DNA of 64,000 bases from Chitinophagales bacterium (lineage in GTDB: Bacteria > Bacteroidota > Bacteroidia > Chitinophagales > UBA2359), in contig JAWKLZ010000002.1 of assembly GCA_041392475.1 (NCBI GenBank), positions 248,001-312,000 of the forward strand, read 5' to 3'. The translations under genes were made by a program, and so were the position numbers. Under the pieces are notes generated by a model. That model made no database searches. It was not told where the DNA came from and saw only the letters and a program-made list of their open reading frames with translations. Below are positions 34,502 through 43,044 of the stretch, piece by piece (the stretch's first letter is position 1; each line of letters starts with the position of its first letter).

Positions 34502-35461
34502 TCAAATCAAATCCTGCCCCACTCCCATTTCGCACGCCTTTTGGTAAATTTGTTCTGCAACCATCACATCAAACAGTGCCATGCCCACCGATTTATAGCA
34601 AGTCGTTGAAGCTTCTGCAACTATGGTTTTTCCTTCAATCACCTGACCCAACCTTTTCACTTGTTCCTTTTGCAGCCAATTTTCTGCAATAGGTGTTGCC
34701 AAATCTCCACATTCCTGCAATGCATATGTGGTATCGGTATAAATCTCTTTCAAAAGCGAAAAAAGTGCTTGGGGAAATTCCCGCATATTGGGTTTGTAAG
34801 AACCAATCCCGATATAATGTTTCTCCTTCAATAACTCCGCATCATTTGGTAATACAGGATTTTCAGAATTGGTGGAAGTGATTACAATTTTCACATTTTG
34901 AAGTAGTTGAATAGTGTTTTCTGCAATATGAATTTTGCTGTTGGGCAGCAATTTTCGAAGCTTTGACTCCGCTTTTTGAAGTTGCTCAACAGAACGGTTG
35001 TACAACCAAATATCTCGAATAGGCCGCACCTTTGAAGTAAAAACCGCTTGTTCGATTCCTTGCCTTCCCGTTCCGATGATTCCCAAACTTTGCACCTCCT
35101 TTTTCGCCAAATATTTGATACTGACCGCACCAATAGCTGCTGTCCTCAAAGCCGTCAATGTTCCTGCATCCAATATGGCCAAAGGTTCTCCAGTTTTTGC
35201 ATCATTCAAAATCATCAGGCCTTGAATCGCAGGTAAATTGTGGTGTGTATTGTTCGGAAAAATGCTGACCAACTTAGTGCCGAAACTACTTGCTGTAAAA
35301 CAAGGCATCAACAAAAGTGTATTTCCATTTCTATCAAAATGAGGGCGTTGCGGCATGAAATAGTTTGTTGTTTCATACAAAACCATCGCTTTTTCTACAG
35401 CTGCAATGACTTCAAGTGGAGAAATAGATTGGCGAAGGTGTTCCGAATTGAGGTATTTCAT
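34502..35461 (-). CDS. Ornithine cyclodeaminase / mu-crystallin family protein (319 aa)
   Basis: The sequence fits the OCD/mu-crystallin fold: an N-terminal dimerisation part, the LTALRTAAIGAVSIKYLA motif, then a Rossmann NAD(P)-binding segment LGIIGTGRQGIEQA (about residues 125-138). Family members deaminate ornithine to proline or act as amino-acid dehydrogenases, ketimine reductases or opine-type enzymes. The exact reaction cannot be named from sequence alone. A TATTTTTG promoter element lies about 110 nt upstream. No arginine or proline pathway genes are adjacent. Confidence 0.82.
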   Translation of the reverse strand: MKYLNSEHLRQSISPLEVIAAVEKAMVLYETTNYFMPQRPHFDRNGNTLLLMPCFTASSFGTKLVSIFPNNTHHNLPAIQGLMILNDAKTGEPLAILDAGTLTALRTAAIGAVSIKYLAKKEVQSLGIIGTGRQGIEQAVFTSKVRPIRDIWLYNRSVEQLQKAESKLRKLLPNSKIHIAENTIQLLQNVKIVITSTNSENPVLPNDAELLKEKHYIGIGSYKPNMREFPQALFSLLKEIYTDTTYALQECGDLATPIAENWLQKEQVKRLGQVIEGKTIVAEASTTCYKSVGMALFDVMVAEQIYQKACEMGVGQDLI

Positions 35462-35570
35462 TTGTATCAGTTTTGAGAGTTTAGGGATTAAGGGGCTAGC
35501 CTAAAAACGAAAATTGGTGTAAATCTGAATGAAGTTTCTCGTGTGCTTTACCCCAAGGAACTTTTGGAAG

Positions 35571-35578
35571 CAAAAATA
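35571..35578 (-). promoter_or_regulatory. Predicted -7 element for the ornithine cyclodeaminase-like gene
   Basis: The minus strand reads TATTTTTG, matching TAnnTTTG, about 110 nt upstream of the ATG at 35461. Confidence 0.35.
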
Positions 35579-35624
35579 GGTTTTATAAAAACATCCACAA
35601 CTAATCTTTCTAAAACAATGTGCT

Positions 35625-36416
35625 ATGAATCTAGGCCAGCAAGTTTTCATATTATTGCCCGTCCATGATAGGGCTGCAAATATTGATTTTTTTCAATCTT
35701 TGGGCTATATTCGAGTTGCTGATTGTAAGGCAAAACAAAGTTTTAGTGTGCTGACGGATGGCAACACACACCTACTTTTGGACGAAGGATATTTTGGAAG
35801 TAAGGGCATTGTGTACTATCAACCACTGATGAACGAAACCTTGGCCACTTTGAAAGATAGAGGCTGTTCGTTTTGTATCAAAAATCACCCCAACCAAGAC
35901 AGTATTCAGGCTACTTTTGCAGATTCAAATGGCACAAAAATTATTCTCAGCAACCATGCCATTTTTCAAAACCTCCCTCTTCCCGTTTCAGCTTCTTCTG
36001 CTCTAAAAATTGGACAATTGGCAGAACTTAGCCTCACTACTCATCAAATGACAGATAGCCTCAACTTTTGGAAAAAGATGGGCTTTTCTTGTGTGTTTTA
36101 CCGCAGTTGGGAAAATGAGGAGTTTGGCAGCCGTGCCATTCTTTCGGATGGGCTGATCAGCATTGGCTTGCATGAAACCGAACAGTTTGAAGGGATGAAA
36201 CTTACCTATCTCGACAACGAAATGCCAGAACGAATCATAGAAGTAAAAAAAATGGGAATTCCTACAACTTTTGAAATGATTCCGATTAAGAAAAAAGTCT
36301 TTGCAGCGGTAGGCATTGAAGCTCCAAATGGCACAGAATTGTACCTTTTCAAAAGACGAAATTACCTCGATTTGATGCACTTTCCAGATGACAAACAAAA
36401 GCGCATTAGTGCTTAG
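35625..36416 (+). CDS. VOC-superfamily (glyoxalase/dioxygenase-like) protein (263 aa)
   Basis: Two paired beta-alpha-beta modules of the vicinal-oxygen-chelate kind are visible: the first begins with VFILLPVHDRAANIDFFQSL, the second with LAELSLTTHQMTDSLNFWKK, and each ends in a strand of the type GTKIILSN or GTELYLFKR. Glutamate and histidine positions that could bind metal (GLHETEQ) are present but not complete enough to name a reaction. It could act as a dioxygenase, isomerase or resistance protein. The start is the ATG at 35625; the gene stands alone. Confidence 0.72.
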   Translation: MNLGQQVFILLPVHDRAANIDFFQSLGYIRVADCKAKQSFSVLTDGNTHLLLDEGYFGSKGIVYYQPLMNETLATLKDRGCSFCIKNHPNQDSIQATFADSNGTKIILSNHAIFQNLPLPVSASSALKIGQLAELSLTTHQMTDSLNFWKKMGFSCVFYRSWENEEFGSRAILSDGLISIGLHETEQFEGMKLTYLDNEMPERIIEVKKMGIPTTFEMIPIKKKVFAAVGIEAPNGTELYLFKRRNYLDLMHFPDDKQKRISA

Positions 36417-36521
36417 TAAAATTAGTGACTGGTAATTAGTTTTTAAAACTATTGAACATCAGTTCTTTGCATAAAAAATAATTGGCAACTTATTTGGTTT
36501 ATGCTGTAATAGGGTACTGCA

Positions 36522-36929
36522 TTACAACAACCACTTTCCTATGAAAAAGGAAACCGTTGCTACAGATGCACACAACACTGTTCCCCAGATAATATCGGCA
36601 ACTGCTACCAAGTGCGACCAATTTTTAAGGGTTGCGAGATTGGTTAAATCGTAGGTCATATAGGTGAAAAAACCGAAAAGCGCACCCCACACAGCTGCTT
36701 GTTGCCAAGTTCCTCCTTGTAGTTGTGGAAGTACTGCAAAAACCAGAATACCAACAATGTAGAGTAAATAAAAAACAATTGCAGGTGTCCAATAGACCTT
36801 ATCTGCCATTAGATGTCCAATGTGGTTTTGGTACAAATTTTTGGCTACAAAGCCCAACCAAAACATATCAATCAGAAAGAAAGTTAGCGTTGTGAGTAAG
36901 TACAATTTGAAGTAGAAGAAGGGATTCAT
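36522..36929 (-). CDS. DUF2177-family membrane protein (135 aa)
   Basis: A four-helix membrane protein matching the DUF2177 pattern: IDMFWLGFVAKNLYQNHIG near residues 20-40, then GALFGFFTYMTYDLTNLATL and NWSHLVAVADIIWGTVLCA. Its function is unknown across the family. It lies downstream of the exopolysaccharide operon in the same direction but is separated by a 544-base gap containing palindromes, so it is probably transcribed separately. Confidence 0.82.
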   Translation of the reverse strand: MNPFFYFKLYLLTTLTFFLIDMFWLGFVAKNLYQNHIGHLMADKVYWTPAIVFYLLYIVGILVFAVLPQLQGGTWQQAAVWGALFGFFTYMTYDLTNLATLKNWSHLVAVADIIWGTVLCASVATVSFFIGKWLL

Positions 36930-37084
36930 ATTTTCTAAAGTATTGGTAAAAAACGAATAACCATTTTTTGCAGTGAATGTTTATTTTCTACTCTCCTAAT
37001 TATAGTCCAGCTAAAAGCAAGAAAGTGGCAACTTCATCAAGGTTGCATCCCTATCGTCGAATTCATTCGAGGTGTGTTTTTAAA

Positions 37085-37395
37085 TGTTAAGAAGCCTGTT
37101 CAAGTACCCACACTTGAACAACACCCTTGCTTGGAGTGTCCACACTTCTTGTATAGTGTACTGTAAGTCAGTAGACTTACTGCAAGAATTTCGCTCAAGT
37201 GTCCACACTTGAATGGGCGAAAATCCTTTTGACCTTTCGGCATTAATAGTTTCCATCTATTTACTTGTTGTTGTACTAGTCCAGCGAGTACACTACAGGA
37301 ATTGAAGCACAAAAGACACAAAGAACACAAAAGAAATCATAAAAGCCTTTTGTGTCCTTTTGATGCTTTTGTGGTTTAAAAATCAAAATCTTAAC
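37085..37395. repeat. Cluster of palindromes and inverted repeats in a 544-base gene-free gap
   Basis: Between 36930 and 37473 I see no gene. The stretch carries several related hairpins: GTTCAAGT/ACTTGAAC near 37098-37119, TCAAGTGT/ACACTTGA near 37193-37212, the related GTGTCCACACTT near 37137, and GTAAGTC/GACTTAC near 37165-37182. A second inverted pair built on CACAAAAG lies at 37306-37375, of a type often seen scattered in Bacteroidota genomes. The gap ends just after the last gene of the exopolysaccharide operon. Confidence 0.6.
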
Positions 37396-37473
37396 AATGG
37401 AACATTCCGATTTGTCGGAAAAAAACACAAGACTTCAGTGTTTACTGACTAAAGCCAATGTCACAGGAGTGTA

Positions 37474-39036
37474 CTATATAATTTCAACCTGACGTTCTAC
37501 TTTGATAGGATACACCCTGTCTTCTTCAACATCTACTCGTTCTGCACCTTTTTCTGCAATCATTTCTGTATCAAAATCCTTGAGCCGCACGACAGCTGCC
37601 AAACAGATATAAAAAACAATGCTTGTGGGTAGTTGTACGATGGCTTCTTGTGGATAGCTCGCCAATGTTAAAACGAACAGTATATTAGCAATTGCTAAAT
37701 ACATCATCTTGATGGTAGGGTCTTTGACCCGAAAATAATAGTAGATACATTGTTTTAGAGATACAAAAAGCGAAATACAATACACAATCAAACCTATCCA
37801 ACCGAGTTCTATTGCGATTCGAACCAAACCACTGTCGTGTGCAAAGTGTGCCAGAAAAGAATCAGGTGTAAAACGCTGTCCCCACAATCCTGTGCTACCC
37901 AAACCTGCACCCATAGGGTGTTTGCGGATGAAGGGTTGTATAAAAGCTTGGTTTCTAAGCCGCAATTGCATAGAAGGATCTTCATTGGGTTTGAACGCAG
38001 ACTGTATGCGGTAAATAACAGGGTTTCCTGTCGATTTGAGTACCAATACTCCGCCGAATAGCAGTAGCGCAAATGCAAGTAAAATTGTTTCTTTTCGGAA
38101 GGTCATCAAAGTAAAAAAGAAAAAACCTGCGGGAAGTAGTACAAATGCGGTGCGAGTACCCGTATAGGCTGTTACCCAAAATAGCATAATAGCAGCAATA
38201 GCAAGCGCAAAACGTTTCCACCATTTTATTGGAGCTATTAGCATAATAGCGCAAAACATTCCCATATATACTGTATAAATACTAAAAGTGGTGGGATCAC
38301 CAAAGGTAGAAAAAATTCGAAGTCGCCCCCATTGAAAGACCAACTGAAATCGTTCTTTTTCGGCATACAACCATGCTATTTCATAGTTGGTAAAACCACG
38401 AAATTCTTGGTAAAATCCATACAATGCGTTGAAAACTGCAATTGCCACTAAAATTTTGAAAACCAACTTAATGTATTGAAGGCTACTAAAAGCATAACAG
38501 GCTATGAAATACAGTAAAATCAACCCTGCCATACTCCGAACAGTGTACATCCAGGCAGTTTGAGAAGCAGCTACGGGATTGATGGCTTGTATGAGATTGA
38601 GAAATACCCAAATGAATATCCAGAAACTAATGGGACTTTTGGCAAAACTCCAATCACGTTCTTGGATTTGCTTGATAAACATACCAAAAAACATAATCAC
38701 AAGCAATATATCTAAGGCAATACCTATGGGTATATCTGTGATTTTTTTGAAGTATTGAATGGTGAAAGCGATAAGAGTCATGGTAATCAAACCAAACTGA
38801 AGATTGAACAAACAAGCAAAAACGGTAGGTATTCCTATGATTACCCCCAATAATACGATGCTAAATTTCAGACCAATATTGCAGGCTATCACTGATAAAA
38901 CAATTCCAATAACACTACATAAGGCATAACCTATTGGCGTATTTAGTTTTAGCGTGATTATTTGTTCTTTCAACCATGACTTTACTGCTCGGTATGCAGT
39001 CATACCCTTTCGGGTATGGATGGTTAAGTAAGACAT
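37474..39036 (-). CDS. O-antigen ligase/polymerase (Wzy/WaaL-like) membrane protein, copy 2 (520 aa)
   Basis: A polytopic membrane protein with about 11-12 helices and the large loop typical of Wzy/WaaL proteins: RKHPMGAGLGSTGLWGQRF, then FLAHFAHDSGLVRIAIELGW (residues about 365-410). Earlier landmarks are DPTTFSIYTVYMG and YTGTRTAFVLLPAGF. It is closely similar along its whole length to the neighbouring gene at 39073, with only a 36-nt gap, so the pair arose by tandem duplication. It would polymerise or transfer polysaccharide repeat units at the periplasmic face of the inner membrane. It is the last gene of the operon. Confidence 0.85.
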   Translation of the reverse strand: MSYLTIHTRKGMTAYRAVKSWLKEQIITLKLNTPIGYALCSVIGIVLSVIACNIGLKFSIVLLGVIIGIPTVFACLFNLQFGLITMTLIAFTIQYFKKITDIPIGIALDILLVIMFFGMFIKQIQERDWSFAKSPISFWIFIWVFLNLIQAINPVAASQTAWMYTVRSMAGLILLYFIACYAFSSLQYIKLVFKILVAIAVFNALYGFYQEFRGFTNYEIAWLYAEKERFQLVFQWGRLRIFSTFGDPTTFSIYTVYMGMFCAIMLIAPIKWWKRFALAIAAIMLFWVTAYTGTRTAFVLLPAGFFFFTLMTFRKETILLAFALLLFGGVLVLKSTGNPVIYRIQSAFKPNEDPSMQLRLRNQAFIQPFIRKHPMGAGLGSTGLWGQRFTPDSFLAHFAHDSGLVRIAIELGWIGLIVYCISLFVSLKQCIYYYFRVKDPTIKMMYLAIANILFVLTLASYPQEAIVQLPTSIVFYICLAAVVRLKDFDTEMIAEKGAERVDVEEDRVYPIKVERQVEII

Positions 39037-39072
39037 CTATTAAGTACAAATTAGTGGTTCAAGATTGGCGGA

Positions 39073-40680
39073 TCAATCTGGTTCTATGATTTCAAATTCT
39101 ATTTTATCGGTATGATGGTTTTTATCCGGTTGGTCTTGATTTTTTTCTATTTCATCTACTGTATCTTCTGCTTTGGGTTTATTGATGATGATGTAAGGTT
39201 CCTTTGCAGGTTCTATATCAAAGTCTTTTAATCGTACAACTGCTGCCAATACAATATAAAAAACAATACTGGTAGGTAACTGCACAATTGCCTCTTGTGG
39301 GTAATTTGCCAAAATGAGTAGAAACAGCACGTTCGACAAGCCCAAATACATTGTTTTGATGGTCGGGTCTTTCACCCGATAGTAGTAATACACTGCTTGA
39401 TACATGACCACAAATAAAAATATGCAGTACAGCAACAAGCCTATCCATCCCAACTCAATTGCAACCCGCACAAAACCACTATCATGGGCAAAATGTGCTA
39501 AAAAAGAATCGGGTGTAAATCGCTGTCCCCATAAGCCTGTACTCCCCAAACCTGCCCCCATAGGATGTTTGTGAATGAAAGGCTGAATAAATGCTTGGTT
39601 CTTCAATCGAAGTTGCATCGAGGCATCTTCTTGTGGCTTGAAAGCCGATTGAATCCGATAGATAATGGGATTGCCCGTAGATTTCATCATCAATCCAGCT
39701 CCTAATATAATTCCTATGAAAGCAACTATAAGAACCTCTTTACGCATGGTCATAAACGTAAAAAAGAACAAACCTGCGGGTATCAACACATAGGCCGTTC
39801 TTGTACCTGTATAAGCGGTGACCCACAACATCAATACGGCACATACTCCCAATACAATTCGTTTGTTTTGGGTAATTGGTGCCAATACCATAATTCCACA
39901 AAACATCCCCATGTACACTGTATAAATCCCGAAAGTAGTAGGATCAGCAAAAGTGGAAAAAAGCCGTAAATGTCCCCACTGATAAATCAACTGAAAACGC
40001 TCTGGATCGGAATACAACCAGGCCAATTCAAACTGAGGAAACCCGACAAATTCTTGGTAAAATCCATACAAGGTGTTACACAATGCAATACCAATAATAA
40101 GCTTGAAAACCAGCTTAATATATGCCAAACTGCTGAAAGCATAACATGCAATGAAGTACAACAAAATCAGCCCCGCCATACTCCGAACCGTATAAAGCCA
40201 CGCCATTTTGGATTCAGCAGAAGGATTGATAACTTGTATCAGGTTGAGAAATACCCAAACCAAAATCCATGCACTAATTGGGTTTTTTGCGAAACTCCAG
40301 TCTCTCTCAATTACTTGTTTGATAATCATTCCAAAGAACATCAAAAACATCAACCCATCCATCAAAACACCAACAGGAACATCCATGACTTTCTTGATAG
40401 GAATCACAACAAAGGCAACCGATATCATGATAATCAATCCAATCTGATGGCGAAACAAGCAAAACAACAACACAGGAACGGCAAAAATAGCTCCCAACAA
40501 TAGAATACCTATCTTCAAACCAAGCATAGGAATGACTACTGCAATCGCTAAGGCTGCCATCCCTAAAGCTACATAACCTATAGGGTTATTTAATTTTTGG
40601 ATAAATACTTGCTTGCTAAACCAATCCTTTACTTTATTAAGAGGATTGTAAAATCGAATTTTGGGCGATAAATACGACAT
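39073..40680 (-). CDS. O-antigen ligase/polymerase (Wzy/WaaL-like) membrane protein, copy 1 (535 aa)
   Basis: A polytopic protein of the same kind as the copy at 37474. It shares HKHPMGAGLGSTGLWGQRF, FLAHFAHDSGFVRVAIELGW and DPTTFGIYTVYMG. Its C-terminus is longer and acidic (ENQDQ... HHTDKIEFEIIEPD), suggesting the copies have diverged in their cytosolic tails. One member may act as polymerase and the other as ligase, or the two may use different acceptors; this is inference. It follows the 42-residue membrane protein gene by 143 nt. Confidence 0.85.
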   Translation of the reverse strand: MSYLSPKIRFYNPLNKVKDWFSKQVFIQKLNNPIGYVALGMAALAIAVVIPMLGLKIGILLLGAIFAVPVLLFCLFRHQIGLIIMISVAFVVIPIKKVMDVPVGVLMDGLMFLMFFGMIIKQVIERDWSFAKNPISAWILVWVFLNLIQVINPSAESKMAWLYTVRSMAGLILLYFIACYAFSSLAYIKLVFKLIIGIALCNTLYGFYQEFVGFPQFELAWLYSDPERFQLIYQWGHLRLFSTFADPTTFGIYTVYMGMFCGIMVLAPITQNKRIVLGVCAVLMLWVTAYTGTRTAYVLIPAGLFFFTFMTMRKEVLIVAFIGIILGAGLMMKSTGNPIIYRIQSAFKPQEDASMQLRLKNQAFIQPFIHKHPMGAGLGSTGLWGQRFTPDSFLAHFAHDSGFVRVAIELGWIGLLLYCIFLFVVMYQAVYYYYRVKDPTIKTMYLGLSNVLFLLILANYPQEAIVQLPTSIVFYIVLAAVVRLKDFDIEPAKEPYIIINKPKAEDTVDEIEKNQDQPDKNHHTDKIEFEIIEPD

Positions 40681-40823
40681 TTTTCAATGTTCTTTAATTT
40701 GGGGGAAATCAGTGGAACTTCAAAATACAAATTCAAAAACCCACTGTTTAGAATTATTTAATATCGAATTCGTCTAAATTATTTTGAGAGTTTCACTTAT
40801 ACTTGAAATTTTAATTATTTTTT

Positions 40824-40952
40824 TCAAAAAATCACTACCTTCAAAAACAATCCGAAAATCAATAGAAAACAAAATGCCACTACTGCCATTTCTACATATT
40901 GGTCTTTTTCGGATAGTTTTACTTCTTTATGGTTTACTTTTCGCATTTTCAT
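40824..40952 (-). CDS. Small single-pass membrane protein in the exopolysaccharide operon (42 aa)
   Basis: I found this frame by reading the gap between the glycosyltransferase and the first Wzy-like gene. ATG at 40952 lies 3 nt after the stop of the glycosyltransferase gene. The N-terminal 20 residues are charged (MKMRKVNHKEVKLSEKDQYV), followed by one hydrophobic segment of about 20 residues (MAVVAFCFLLIFGLFLKVVI). The placement and spacing suggest a real operon member, possibly a small partner of the polymerase or flippase. No family is recognised, and a chance frame is possible. Confidence 0.5.
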   Translation of the reverse strand: MKMRKVNHKEVKLSEKDQYVEMAVVAFCFLLIFGLFLKVVIF

Positions 40953-40955
40953 AAC

Positions 40956-42212
40956 TTACACATTTATAGGTTGATGCACACTAACAGGTGCTTGTTCTTC
41001 TTTATAAGCCTTCACAATCTCCCAAAACTGCTCCACTCTTGCAGCCCAAGTATTGGATTCTGCAACTCTCACACGCTCGGCAATTTTCTCAGGAGAATCT
41101 TCTTCAATGGCTTTGTCAATCAATTTGATAAAAGCTTCATCAGATTCTGCTACTTCAATGACATCACTAAAACTACGGATGTCCTCCGAAAAATTAGTAG
41201 CTACAACTGCTTTTCCAGCCGCCAAATATTCGTTGATTTTCAAAGGATAAATACTTTTGGTAAGTTTGTTCTTCAAAAATGGAATCAACGCACAGTCAAT
41301 ATGTTGCAGATAATAAGGCAACTCACTAATGTCTTTTCCTCCTGTAAAAACAATATTGGGAATTTTGTCCAATCCAAAATCCTTGTAATCATTGCTATTC
41401 AAAGGCCCGACCATCAACAATACCTTGTCTTTGTGCGCCAATGCTACTTTTCTCAACAAATCGTAGTGAATCCGCACCTCATTGATATTGCCTGTATAAC
41501 CAATCACTTTGCGTTTTTCAAATCCCCTCAATTCCATCGGAAAAGGATATCGAATCATTCGTGCTTTATTGAAGATAGACAAATCGGCAGCATTGGGTAA
41601 TAAGTAAGTATGCTCAGAATACTGCGATTTGATGCGGGTCAATTCTCTTGAGGTAGCAATACAAATGTCAGCATCTGCAACAGCTTTTGGCTCCAATCTT
41701 GCACCATGCCTTGCAATATATTCCGCCTCTTCCATGTCATCAATACTCTGATAGACACTCACATAAGGCTGAATGTCTGCGGGAAGTTTGGTCGCATAAT
41801 AAGGATCAAAAGAGTTGATGTATATAAATTTTTTGACCTTAAAATCTCTGATAGTTTTTCTGATTGCCGAAACAACGATGCGGTTGTTAATTGCCAACAG
41901 TGCGTCATATACAAAACTTTTTGGCATCCAATTAATCGGAATCGTCATTTTTGGAGTCACAGCAGTCAAGGAATTGGGAAAACTTCCGATTTCTTCATAT
42001 ATATCTTTCCCAAACGCCAATGCGGATCTACGTCGGCTGATAACCAGTTTGTTGTAATCTTTCACAAAATCCTTAATCGTAAAAGGATGGCTTATATAAA
42101 ATACCCGATGATTCTTTGCAAACTCTTTAGCCAGCGAAAGAGCAGGAGAAGAGTATTTATCATCCCATCGGGATAGGCTAAAAATAAATACATCACAATC
42201 GTTATAATTCAT
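40956..42212 (-). CDS. Glycosyltransferase, GT-B fold (418 aa)
   Basis: The protein shows the two-domain GT-B pattern: an N-terminal domain beginning CDVFIFSLSRWDD and a C-terminal domain with VIGYTGNINEVRIHYDLL, LLMVGPLNSND and the nucleotide-sugar region IYPLKINEYLAAGKAVVATNF (E of EYLAAGKAV). This resembles GT4-type or related exopolysaccharide glycosyltransferases. The donor sugar and acceptor are unknown. It works on the cytosolic side, adding a sugar to the lipid-linked repeat unit. The gap to the upstream methyltransferase is 24 nt. Confidence 0.83.
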   Translation of the reverse strand: MNYNDCDVFIFSLSRWDDKYSSPALSLAKEFAKNHRVFYISHPFTIKDFVKDYNKLVISRRRSALAFGKDIYEEIGSFPNSLTAVTPKMTIPINWMPKSFVYDALLAINNRIVVSAIRKTIRDFKVKKFIYINSFDPYYATKLPADIQPYVSVYQSIDDMEEAEYIARHGARLEPKAVADADICIATSRELTRIKSQYSEHTYLLPNAADLSIFNKARMIRYPFPMELRGFEKRKVIGYTGNINEVRIHYDLLRKVALAHKDKVLLMVGPLNSNDYKDFGLDKIPNIVFTGGKDISELPYYLQHIDCALIPFLKNKLTKSIYPLKINEYLAAGKAVVATNFSEDIRSFSDVIEVAESDEAFIKLIDKAIEEDSPEKIAERVRVAESNTWAARVEQFWEIVKAYKEEQAPVSVHQPINV

Positions 42213-42236
42213 AGCTTGGGTTCTTTTTTGAGGATT

Positions 42237-43016
42237 TCATTCTTCGTTTTTCAACATCAAAAACTCCTTCGTTACCAAAAAGTCGAAGGGAAAAAAGTTA
42301 ATATTGTATTGCTTGAGAAAAGGTAATTTATTCAACACACAATGGCTTTTTCTATAAACAACTTGCAGTTCTAAACCTTCAATTAGTTGTATCAATTTCT
42401 TGTAAGTCAGCTTGTTTAATCCTTTGAAAGCCTCCAATAGGGTGCTTTCTTCATCTCCTACCAATATCCGATTGTTCTTTTCGATTAAAGAAAATAAAAA
42501 TCGTTTAGGCAAAAACTGACTCCATGGAATCGGAACATCCTGAAAAAGATGAGCAGCATAAGGACTTTTCCACGGTGGATATGCCACAAAAATGATTCCG
42601 TCTGGTAGAAGTGCATCGCTCAATCTTCGCAAGATTTGTTTCAACTGCAAAAACGGAATGTGTTCGGCTACATCATGCAAAAAAATATAATCAAACTTTT
42701 CGTCTTCCCTAAAAGGTGTTTTTAGGATATTACGAATCTCAAAAACAGCATTGTAAACTTCGTATTTCAACTTCAAATGTTGAGCAATGCGGATATGGTG
42801 GTGATCTATGTCCAATCCATATGCCTTACAATCCCAATTGGTAGCATACCATAAGGTCATACCTCCCATTCCACATCCAAAGTCCAATATCCGTTTGCCG
42901 TCTAAGTTGAACTTTTCTTTAATCAATTTTTTATCTACCCAAAGGTGGCTTGCACAATCATTCATGAAGTTGTCTTCGGCATACGCCAATCCGTCTTCAA
43001 ACTGTTCTTGTGTCAT
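42237..43016 (-). CDS. Class I SAM-dependent methyltransferase (259 aa)
   Basis: Motif I is ILDFGCGMGGMTLWYA (about residues 39-54), followed by an acidic strand end (AYGLDIDHHHI) and the motif FDYIFLHDVAEHIPFLQ. These define a class I methyltransferase. The setting in an exopolysaccharide operon suggests methylation of a sugar or of the lipid carrier. The substrate is unproven. The gap to the flippase gene upstream is 28 nt, consistent with co-transcription. Confidence 0.82.
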   Translation of the reverse strand: MTQEQFEDGLAYAEDNFMNDCASHLWVDKKLIKEKFNLDGKRILDFGCGMGGMTLWYATNWDCKAYGLDIDHHHIRIAQHLKLKYEVYNAVFEIRNILKTPFREDEKFDYIFLHDVAEHIPFLQLKQILRRLSDALLPDGIIFVAYPPWKSPYAAHLFQDVPIPWSQFLPKRFLFSLIEKNNRILVGDEESTLLEAFKGLNKLTYKKLIQLIEGLELQVVYRKSHCVLNKLPFLKQYNINFFPFDFLVTKEFLMLKNEE

Positions 43017-43044
43017 ATTATTGGGCAGAGTTTTTATGAATGTA

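Noticed and set aside
41706..42176. A 156-codon plus frame inside the glycosyltransferase gene
   Set aside because: It is fully antisense to a well-supported gene and has no family pattern.
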